From contig JASJCJ010000014.1 in the NCBI GenBank assembly GCA_030066045.1, positions 1 to 49,916 on the forward strand: a stretch of 49,916 bases of DNA, in the 5' to 3' direction. Both the position numbers and the translations under genes were made by a program. Position 1 is the stretch's first letter. Each line of letters opens with the position of its first letter. This document shows, in pieces, positions 37,444-44,862 of this stretch. Origin of the DNA: Calothrix sp. MO_167.B12 (lineage in GTDB: Bacteria; Cyanobacteriota; Cyanobacteriia; Cyanobacteriales; Nostocaceae). The notes beneath the pieces are model-generated. The model was not told where the DNA came from, did no database searches, and saw only the letters and a program-made list of their open reading frames with translations.

Positions 37444-37872
37444 TTATTTGTTTTCACCCATAACTTGTGCTTTCAATGTATCAATTTCACTACTTAGCTC
37501 TTGTCTTCTTGAAGCATTGAGTAAATAGCGATAGACAAACCACGCAGAATAACCAATACCAATCAACTCAAAGGTTGGTGCCACTAGGGGAATATCATTT
37601 AAAGCGCCCAAAATAGCCAGGACAACCTTAACGGCAACAAACGCCCCAATAATTAAACCAAGGCTCACTAAGGGCTGTTTGTACTTCCCAAAGAAGGTTC
37701 CCACATATTCTGGCATCGCGCCTAAGAAGCTAGAAACTAGCTCTCCATATTTTAGCCACTGCTCTTGAGATTGCATAGGCGGCTGAAGTTTAGTAATTGT
37801 TCCTGCTTGGTTATTGATCTCTGGTATTTGTGTCTCTGAAGACTTAGTTCCAATGGATTCTGGTTCTTGCAT
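37444..37872 (-). CDS. CAAD-domain membrane protein (CURT1-like)
   Basis: This 142-residue protein has an acidic N-terminus (to about 60) followed by two close hydrophobic helices (about 67-90 and 98-118) and a short charged tail (RRQELSSEIDTLKAQ). It matches the CAAD domain, first described as an appendix to cyanobacterial aminoacyl-tRNA synthetases and related to the thylakoid-curving CURT1 family. Here it stands alone, as is common in cyanobacteria. It should sit in the thylakoid membrane. Start ATG at 37872. Confidence 0.85.
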   Translation of the reverse strand: MQEPESIGTKSSETQIPEINNQAGTITKLQPPMQSQEQWLKYGELVSSFLGAMPEYVGTFFGKYKQPLVSLGLIIGAFVAVKVVLAILGALNDIPLVAPTFELIGIGYSAWFVYRYLLNASRRQELSSEIDTLKAQVMGENK

Positions 37873-38554
37873 TTTTGCCTTCCGTTAATTCGACAGTTTA
37901 GTAAATCTCATCCAGACAGTAACAACCAGAAGGTTGCTGACGCTGGTTATAGATTAGCGTCTTCGCATGACTGAGTTGCGAGGGGTAAGGGTTTTATTGC
38001 CTTATAACCATAATTGCCTTTTCACCGCTAGTGCATCAACTACAGGGTAGAAGTTCCAATAGAGGTGATTTTATTCCAAGTTGATAACTCAGTGTTTTGC
38101 CCCTCACACTACAAATCATGCAAAATCAGTCCACCTTTTGCTTACAAAAGTCTAAGTGCCGATCTTAATTGATATTAAAGCCACCTTGAGTAGTGATCGT
38201 CAATTAAGACGCTGCAATAGATATTAATATGTAACAAAAGTTTTTATGCATTCACAATATACAGACTTGACAGACCCTGGAGAAGAAGGATTCAAGGGAT
38301 TGTCTGACGAAAAAACCTCTTTCATATAAAAATTTTCTATGTTTTGCTAGTACATATATTTGTATAATAAAAGTCACACCTTGAACGAATATAATTATAT
38401 AATTATCTACCAATAAAGAAAACAAAAACCAGCACCATAATATTGTTCTGATGGCACTGGCTTGTCTTTTGGGTAAGAGTGCTAATGTTAATACTTACTT
38501 AGCAAAACTTACGAAAAATTATTTTTAGTTTACAAATAACTGCGATTTTGATAC
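37873..38554. other. Intergenic region between CAAD and pentapeptide genes
   Basis: No gene is seen. TCTTAATTGA (38164-38173) and TCAATTAAGA (38200-38209) form a 10-bp inverted repeat with a 26-base spacer. A terminator for the exported pentapeptide gene is at 38425-38461. Confidence 0.5.
38425..38461 (-). terminator. Terminator after the exported pentapeptide gene
   Basis: On the minus strand CCAGTGCCAT pairs with ATGGTGCTGG across a 15-base loop and is followed by TTTTTG. Confidence 0.75.
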
Positions 38555-39010
38555 TTACTCCCAGTCAGGAATACTTTGTGCGGGTCCACCAACACCAATC
38601 CCTGTATGGAATATTTTGGCATCGGTGATATTCATATTGTTCATGGAAGCTTGGTAAACATTTGAGTCAAAAATCTGTGCTTGGCTCAAATTCGCTTCAT
38701 CCATATTGGCTTGTTTGAAATTCACATTACTTAACATTGCTGCTGTCAAGTCAGCCTTTTTCAAAATAGCGCCTGTTAGGTCTGCCCCTTCCAGATTGGC
38801 TTCTTTCAGGTTAGCTCCCTGTAAGTTTGCTCCTCGCAAATCTGCTCCAATTAGATGAGCCCCACTGAGATCTGCTCCTACTAAGTTACAGTTTCTGCAT
38901 TCTCCCGTCGATAACAACTGTTTGAGATGTTGGGGGTTTTCTGCTTTGACTGCACCAGCAAACAAAAGGGGTGTCACTAGGGCTAAAGTAGCTAAAATTT
39001 TGCGGATCAT
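38555..39010 (-). CDS. Exported pentapeptide repeat protein
   Basis: This 151-residue protein has a typical signal peptide, with cleavage probably after residue 23 (VKA-EN), then about twelve A(N/D)LXX pentapeptide repeats (from about 44 to 130). The preceding region holds CRNCNLVG. It should be secreted to the periplasm or thylakoid lumen, unlike the cytosolic pentapeptide protein at 500-1159. The role is unknown. Its promoter has a perfect CRP-type site and a CATAAT -10-like box 57 bases apart, so cAMP control is likely. Confidence 0.88.
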   Translation of the reverse strand: MIRKILATLALVTPLLFAGAVKAENPQHLKQLLSTGECRNCNLVGADLSGAHLIGADLRGANLQGANLKEANLEGADLTGAILKKADLTAAMLSNVNFKQANMDEANLSQAQIFDSNVYQASMNNMNITDAKIFHTGIGVGGPAQSIPDWE

Positions 39011-39061
39011 AACGCACTCCCCTATTTAATTAATTTACTTCCGTTTTTTCCTCACACCTTT

Positions 39062-39067
39062 ATTATG
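39062..39067 (-). promoter_or_regulatory. -10-like box of the exported pentapeptide gene
   Basis: The minus strand reads ACATAATAAAG, giving CATAAT. The transcript start would be near 39055, about 45 bases before the start codon. Confidence 0.4.
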
Positions 39068-39111
39068 TCACTAAACTTCTGAATTATTAAGTAATTAATC
39101 CACAATTTATT

Positions 39112-39127
39112 TGTGATTTGGCTCACA
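39112..39127. promoter_or_regulatory. Perfect CRP-type binding site
   Basis: TGTGATTTGGCTCACA matches TGTGA-N6-TCACA exactly. Its centre lies 57.5 bases from the end of the -10 box of the pentapeptide gene, a class I activator position. The hydrolase gene on the other side ends at 39367 and transcribes toward this site, so it is not a target. Confidence 0.7.
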
Positions 39128-39366
39128 TAAGTTTTTCCGACATTCAAAACTGATAGATGCAAGTGATGTATCAGCGTAGGTTTTGGTAAATTATTGCCCT
39201 GGGAAAAATGACCAAAATCGGAGTGTTAAATATGATTAAGACAGATTTTAATCTTCATTGTGATTGTTTTTCATACTCCTGCGATCGCAATAATTTTGCC
39301 TTGAGCAAATCATCACCAATTTGTCATGATACCTTGAACATAATTTTTGGAACGTGAGGAATTAAT

Positions 39367-40251
39367 TTATATTTCCATCGTTTTAGGTGGCAATTCCAGA
39401 AAATTTCGTATATACTCATTGACGAAATTAGGCTTTTCTTGTTGTACCCAATGACTACAGTTGGGTATATACTGGATTTGTATTTGATTCACATAGCTTT
39501 GAGTACCATAGGTAAGTTCCTTGCCCAAAGCAATATCATTCTCTCCCCAAATCATTAGGGTGGGAATGTCAAGCTTTTGCCAATTTTGGGGTGAGATTTT
39601 TGAGTTAAAAATATTCCGATAATAATTTACCATTGCTGTCAACGCACCTGGTTGAGCCGCAGCTTGCTTGAAAATGCTAATATCTTCTGGTGTAAAAGCA
39701 GTTTTATCTATTGCCATACCTTTAAAGACTTTTTCAATCATTTTATAGTCTCTTGCCTTGATATATAATTCTGGCAATAAAGGTAATTGGAAAAAGAAGA
39801 TATACCAACTACGTAATAATTGACGTAAGGTATTTAATCCCTGGCGAAATTTAGCAGGGTGAGGGATATTAAGGACAATTAATTTTTCTACCATTTCGGG
39901 ATGGGTGTGGGCAAAATTCCAAGCGATCGCACCACCCCAATCATGACCTACTAAAATACAATTTTCGTATCCTAATCCTTTAATTATACCCTCCACATCT
40001 TTAATTAATTCATCTATTATATAAGCAGATTTCTTTTTAGGTTTATCACTGTGGTTATAACCGCGCAAGTCTACAGCTACTACTTGGAAATATGGGGCAA
40101 ATTCAGGTATTTGATATCGCCAGGAATACCAAAATTCAGGAAATCCATGTAGCATTAACATTAGAGGACCTTTACCTTGGGTGACGTAATGTAGTTTTAC
40201 ACCATTGGTATGGATATAATCATGTTGCCAATTTTCTTGTAGTACAGACAT
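39367..40251 (-). CDS. Alpha/beta hydrolase, epoxide hydrolase-like
   Basis: This 294-residue alpha/beta-hydrolase fold enzyme has HGFPEFWYSWR (oxyanion-hole region, 35-45), nucleophile Asp104 in GHDWGG, acid Asp239 in GEND, and base His267 in CSHW. This layout fits soluble epoxide hydrolases and haloalkane dehalogenase relatives. The cap domain lies between about 135 and 220. The substrate is unknown. No partner gene is nearby. Start ATG at 40251, with MITE family B copy 2 upstream. Confidence 0.9.
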   Translation of the reverse strand: MSVLQENWQHDYIHTNGVKLHYVTQGKGPLMLMLHGFPEFWYSWRYQIPEFAPYFQVVAVDLRGYNHSDKPKKKSAYIIDELIKDVEGIIKGLGYENCILVGHDWGGAIAWNFAHTHPEMVEKLIVLNIPHPAKFRQGLNTLRQLLRSWYIFFFQLPLLPELYIKARDYKMIEKVFKGMAIDKTAFTPEDISIFKQAAAQPGALTAMVNYYRNIFNSKISPQNWQKLDIPTLMIWGENDIALGKELTYGTQSYVNQIQIQYIPNCSHWVQQEKPNFVNEYIRNFLELPPKTMEI

Positions 40252-40651
40252 ATTGTTAATTTTGGATTTTGCGGAAAGTTGCGGTGCGGGGGTTCCCCCC
40301 GTTGAGCAAACTTTCCAAGACGGATTTTAGATTTTGGATTGAAAATAGCGTTTGGGTAAAAGAAAACAGTATTTTGATGCTTTGATTGTAGGGAAAATTT
40401 TAGCAGTGTAGTTTTATATTGATTCAAGATCCTCTAGGGGGTGTTTTCAAAGTGCTAAAACTAAAACCCTCAGGCTAAAGCCTGGGGCTACAGGATCAAA
40501 GCCTGCCGGGAGCAGGCTCAAAAACTTGATTTTTCGTAGTCCGCGCAGGCGGAATTTGTACATGTAGCCGCACCCTTCCAGGGTGTCGGCGAGTTTGAAA
40601 ACACGCCCTAAAATTTCACTATACTACTGCCAAAAAGGGTAAAGCGCGCAC
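40252..40651. other. Intergenic region holding a MITE
   Basis: Apart from MITE family B copy 2 (40435-40610) no feature is visible. A short GC-rich patch at about 40270-40320 is repeat-like. Confidence 0.5.
40435..40610. mobile_element. MITE family B, copy 2
   Basis: TAGGGGGTGTTTTCAAA (40435-40451) is inverted against TTTGAAAACACGCCCTA (40594-40610). The interior is packed with small hairpins such as AGCCTGC-CGGGA-GCAGGCT and CACCCT-TCC-AGGGTG. It has no coding capacity. Confidence 0.75.
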
Positions 40652-41815
40652 ATGGGTAAAGTAGAAATTCGCGGTGTTTGGCTGACTACTACGGATAGTT
40701 CAGTACTTAATTCCCAGGACAACATTGCTGAAGCGATGGAATTTCTAGCCGAGACGGGGTTTAATGTGGTATTTCCCGTGGTGTGGAATCGGGGGGTAAC
40801 TCTATATCCCAGCGCGGTGATGCAGAAAACCTTTGGCATGGCTATTAATTCAGTGTACCGCGATCGCGATCCTTTGGGGGAGGTGGTGACACAGGCGCGA
40901 CGGGTGGGATTAAAAGTAATTCCTTGGTTTGAGTATGGCTTTGCTAGTTCCTATAATTTGCATGGTGGTTTATTGTTAAAGAAGAAGCCAGAATGGAAGG
41001 CGTGCGATCGTCAAGGGAATTTACTCACGAAAAATGGCTTTGAATGGTTAAATGCTTTAGATGAGGAAGTACAGGATTTTTTATTAAGTTTGGTATTAGA
41101 AGTTGTTCATAATTACGATGTAGATGGTATACAGGGAGACGATCGCTTTCCTGCATTTCCTAGTGAAGGTGGTTATGACGAAATTACAGTCAAGCGTTAC
41201 CATCAACAGTTTGGGAAAAATCCCCCAGCTAATCATCAGGATAAACAATGGGTACAATGGCGGGCGGATATTTTAACTGAATTTTTAGCAAGGTTATATC
41301 AACAGGTAAAAGCAGTAAACCCTCACCTGATAGTGTCAGTTGCTCCTAATATTCATGATTGGGCATTGAAGGAATATTTACAAGATTCTGTCACATGGCT
41401 AAATCGGGGAATTGTAGATATGATTCATCCCCAGGTTTATCGGCGAAATTTATTCAGTTATAAATGTGTAATTGACAAGTTAGTACGTGAGCAGTTCATA
41501 GGTTCAGCACTGTCAAGATTAGCACCGGGAATGTTAATTAAAGTCGGTTCCTATGGCATCAGTACTGATGATTTAATTAGAGCAATTGAATACAATCGTG
41601 CTTGTGGTATTCAAGGTGAAGTTTTCTTCTTTTATGAGGGTTTACGAGCAAATAATAATGCCTTAGCTAAAGTATTGCGACAACATATTTATAGTGAGTC
41701 AGCGGCTTTTCCTACCCTGATGGATCTTTCTATGAGTCAGATAAATCACAAGAGTTCGGCTTCTATTTGGCGACGTTTATGGAGATGGGGAAGAAATATT
41801 TTTGATTTTTTATAG
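40652..41815 (+). CDS. Glycosyl hydrolase-like protein (GHL10/DUF187)
   Basis: This 387-residue protein is of the DUF187 glycosyl-hydrolase-like (GHL10) family, a TIM-barrel type. EIRGVWLTTTDSSVL opens it, followed by GFNVVFPVVWNRG, VIPWFEYGF, YDVDGIQGDDRF (with Asp likely catalytic) and MIHPQVYRRN. No signal peptide is seen, so it probably acts in the cytosol or is exported without a classic signal. The substrate is unknown. It converges on the receptor-like operon with 13 bases between the stops and no terminator between. Confidence 0.85.
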   Translation: MGKVEIRGVWLTTTDSSVLNSQDNIAEAMEFLAETGFNVVFPVVWNRGVTLYPSAVMQKTFGMAINSVYRDRDPLGEVVTQARRVGLKVIPWFEYGFASSYNLHGGLLLKKKPEWKACDRQGNLLTKNGFEWLNALDEEVQDFLLSLVLEVVHNYDVDGIQGDDRFPAFPSEGGYDEITVKRYHQQFGKNPPANHQDKQWVQWRADILTEFLARLYQQVKAVNPHLIVSVAPNIHDWALKEYLQDSVTWLNRGIVDMIHPQVYRRNLFSYKCVIDKLVREQFIGSALSRLAPGMLIKVGSYGISTDDLIRAIEYNRACGIQGEVFFFYEGLRANNNALAKVLRQHIYSESAAFPTLMDLSMSQINHKSSASIWRRLWRWGRNIFDFL

Positions 41816-41828
41816 ATGGATTAACATA

Positions 41829-44813
41829 TTACTTAGTTACTTGCACAAATTTACCTCCCTCAACCTTCACCAATACAGGTTCATTTTGGCGTTCCCCTTG
41901 TTGAAACTGGAGTGGATAACCGGAGGTTTCACTAGCTGGGAGATTGACATTTTTTAAGTTTTGTAAAATAGTTGTGCGATTGGGTTTTTCTGAGAAAGCT
42001 TTAATAAAAGCCATAGTTGCATCAAAACTAGTAGCAGTACGCCAACTAACTGCTCCTTTCCATTGTTCTGCTGCTTCTTGGGCAAAGTTTTTTGCTTGTG
42101 GTGCTTCCCGAAACCAAGGTACAGCTATAATTAAGCCTTCCACGTTATTTCCCCAAGCTGTCAAGGTTTTGCTGCTGTAGAGACTATCCCCTGCTAACAA
42201 CTGTAACCCCTGGCTATCGGGATTGTCAGGTATATCCATCTGTTCCTTATTTTCCTTGCTAGCTGTAGCAATTTGGAGAGCAACAGTAGTGTGTTGTGTG
42301 TCTGGAAACAAAACCACTGCTTGTGGCTGATATCTATCCAGGGTTGTTTTAACCTCTTCTTTTACATCTAGTTTGGGAGCAGTTAAATCAATCAGTGACT
42401 TGCGAACCACTTTACCCTTTAATTGTTCAAACCGCTGTGTAAATTCTGTTGTAAGACTTCTACTGTAAGGACTGTCTGGATTTGAAAAAATTACTACTTT
42501 GTTTAACTTTAGGTTAGTCGAGGCGTATTGAGCTAACTTTTTCGCAGTCATAGCCTCGGAATTAACTGTTCTAAAAAATAGATTACTTTTTATAGTACTG
42601 GTATTAGTAGGAGAAATCACAGCTGCTCCAGCTTTCTCATATTCCACCAATGCTGCTTTAGTAGCATCACTATTAGCGTGTCCAATTACTCCCAATAAGT
42701 TTTTATCTTTGACCAATTCCTTAGCTACTTGTTGTGCTTGTTTTGGTTCATTCCCATCATTAGCAATTACAATTTTTAGCAATGTACCATTCAAGCCATT
42801 TGTCTTATTAAACTGATTTTGTGCTTGTGCCACACCACGCAAAATTTCTTTTGCAGTTGATTCCTCATTATTTTCTGCTGGCACTATCACTGCTAAAGTC
42901 AAAGGATCGCCCTTTTTAATAGCAAGAGCATTATTGTAATAAATTAATGCTTCCGGATCATTACGGTCATTTTTTATGGCTTGTTTAAATAATGTAGCAG
43001 CTTGGTGGTAATTACCTTGTTTGAATACTGTAATTCCCCGCTTCAGATTGGTGTTAGCAGTTATAGGAAAGAGGGTGCGATCACCATTACTAATAACAGC
43101 CTGGGGATCTGATTTACAAAAAAGTCCTAATACTTTCTTTTCACTTGGTGTGCATAATTTTGAAATTTTCGACACACCTAAACTGGCAAAGCCAATAATT
43201 ACTGTCACTAATGCCAGTGTACCTACAAAAATTACCTTTTGCTTGTTCTTACTCTGGAAGGATAATAAAAAGCTCATTATAGGAAAATTTATTTTATTTT
43301 CACCAGCTGATACATGGCTAAAATCTCGATGTTCAAAAGCTTTGATTTTTTGTTTTTTCTCCCATGCAGATATTCGGTCAACTTCATTTGATAGACCTCG
43401 GTTAAATAGTGGCTTTCGGTGATAAAATCTTAGTTTTTTGAGTAACCTATTCTCATATTCTAGAGTACGAGTACGTGAAAGCTCTTCTTTATTGTCTATT
43501 GGGTGAAATTTGTAGGTTCTGTTTAATTTAAAGTATCCGTCTGCCGGTGCTGGCATAGGACTAAAGTAACTTGGGTTCAATTCCCAAGCCTCAGATTCAA
43601 AATTATGTTTATGTTGTTTCTCCTTTAACTGTTTATCATCTCTTTCATAGATAAGGTTAATTTCTTTGGTTTCATTTTTTTCTAACTCTCTAATTTTCTG
43701 CTCCAGTGGATGATGTTGCACTAACCAACGCCGGACAAACTCAATTTTAACTTTTCGCCCTGTATCATCCACAAAACCATTTCTCACAAGCTCTTGAGCA
43801 GCCACTTGCAAATCTTTTGTTAGGATAACCCCATATTTTTGAAGAATTATGAACGGATCTTCAGGAATTTTTTGTGACTGCTTTTGTGATATTTTTTGAG
43901 CTTCGGCTACAGCTGCAAAAACCACTTGTTCCCAAATAGATAATCCATCCCAAAACCATGCTAAACCAGCTTCAGCAAGTTCAATTGCTTTATCTACAGT
44001 TATATTTACATCTTCCTGTGTAACTTCCCATTTATCTAATTCCCGTGCCCGACCAAAAACAGCAAAACATATACTTTGAGTAAAATAGGGATGTCCCGCT
44101 GAAAGCTTGATAATTTCTTGTATTGCCTCAGGTTCGTATTTTAAAATGCCTTCAGCAGGCTCGGTAATTAATTTAGTAGAATTTGCTTTATCTAGAAAAC
44201 CTATTTCTGCAATTGGCGCATTTTTAAATGTGCCCATAACATTCGGCATATCTGTAGATTGCCTTCCCAAAAATAAAATGACAAATAATTTCTTATCTAA
44301 CTCTAGAATCGAATCCAAATATGTAAATAATTTTTCTAGGATTTGACTAGAATCTTCATTATTTATAGGAACATCAAATTCATCTAGTAATAAAACTAAA
44401 TTTTTGTTATCTATTTCTGGATATACTTGGGGTAAAAATCGACTGTAAAAAACAAATGGCTCCTGCTCCAATTCTTCAAGAGCAGGTATTTTGACATTGT
44501 TTGTATAAAGTTCCAAATGTTCTACAATTTCTTGAGCCATCTCGAAGAAAATAGTACTAATATTGTCTCGAGTATAGTGTTCTAGGTCAAAAGGAACAAA
44601 TAAAAATTCATCCAGGGCAACAAATTTAGGAATATTACGGATAATAGATGACTTACCTATACGCCTTTGACCGTGCAACAATATTAATTGTTGACCCTGC
44701 CTCAAATTATCCTCAATAAAACTAAATAACCCTTCTCGTCCCACGAATAATTCTCGCTCATCAATTGGACGGCCGATAACGTAAGGATTTCTGCGAGCAA
44801 ATGAATTTTTCAT
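41829..44813 (-). CDS. STAND/AAA-like ATPase fused to a periplasmic ligand-binding domain (copy 1)
   Basis: This 994-residue protein has an N-terminal NTPase preceded by RNPYVIGRPI: Walker A GQRRIGKSS (48-56), Walker B LVLLLDEFD (139-147) and SAGHPYFTQ near 238. A winged-helix-like region (about 285-370) follows. One membrane helix lies at 526-546 with basic residues on the N-side, then Cys554 and Cys566, a TPR (587-633) and a type I periplasmic-binding domain (637-994) of the branched-chain amino-acid receptor type. The N-terminal part should be cytosolic and the C-terminal part periplasmic. Between 390 and 520 the equivalent of copy 2's TPRs is degenerate. It is last in the run, 49 bases after copy 2. 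ATPase and binding-protein families are known, but the combination is not one I recognise. Confidence 0.85.
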   Translation of the reverse strand: MKNSFARRNPYVIGRPIDERELFVGREGLFSFIEDNLRQGQQLILLHGQRRIGKSSIIRNIPKFVALDEFLFVPFDLEHYTRDNISTIFFEMAQEIVEHLELYTNNVKIPALEELEQEPFVFYSRFLPQVYPEIDNKNLVLLLDEFDVPINNEDSSQILEKLFTYLDSILELDKKLFVILFLGRQSTDMPNVMGTFKNAPIAEIGFLDKANSTKLITEPAEGILKYEPEAIQEIIKLSAGHPYFTQSICFAVFGRARELDKWEVTQEDVNITVDKAIELAEAGLAWFWDGLSIWEQVVFAAVAEAQKISQKQSQKIPEDPFIILQKYGVILTKDLQVAAQELVRNGFVDDTGRKVKIEFVRRWLVQHHPLEQKIRELEKNETKEINLIYERDDKQLKEKQHKHNFESEAWELNPSYFSPMPAPADGYFKLNRTYKFHPIDNKEELSRTRTLEYENRLLKKLRFYHRKPLFNRGLSNEVDRISAWEKKQKIKAFEHRDFSHVSAGENKINFPIMSFLLSFQSKNKQKVIFVGTLALVTVIIGFASLGVSKISKLCTPSEKKVLGLFCKSDPQAVISNGDRTLFPITANTNLKRGITVFKQGNYHQAATLFKQAIKNDRNDPEALIYYNNALAIKKGDPLTLAVIVPAENNEESTAKEILRGVAQAQNQFNKTNGLNGTLLKIVIANDGNEPKQAQQVAKELVKDKNLLGVIGHANSDATKAALVEYEKAGAAVISPTNTSTIKSNLFFRTVNSEAMTAKKLAQYASTNLKLNKVVIFSNPDSPYSRSLTTEFTQRFEQLKGKVVRKSLIDLTAPKLDVKEEVKTTLDRYQPQAVVLFPDTQHTTVALQIATASKENKEQMDIPDNPDSQGLQLLAGDSLYSSKTLTAWGNNVEGLIIAVPWFREAPQAKNFAQEAAEQWKGAVSWRTATSFDATMAFIKAFSEKPNRTTILQNLKNVNLPASETSGYPLQFQQGERQNEPVLVKVEGGKFVQVTK

Positions 44814-44862
44814 GATATTTATGATAGCTTGATTAGCTATCGATTCAATACAAAATTAACTA

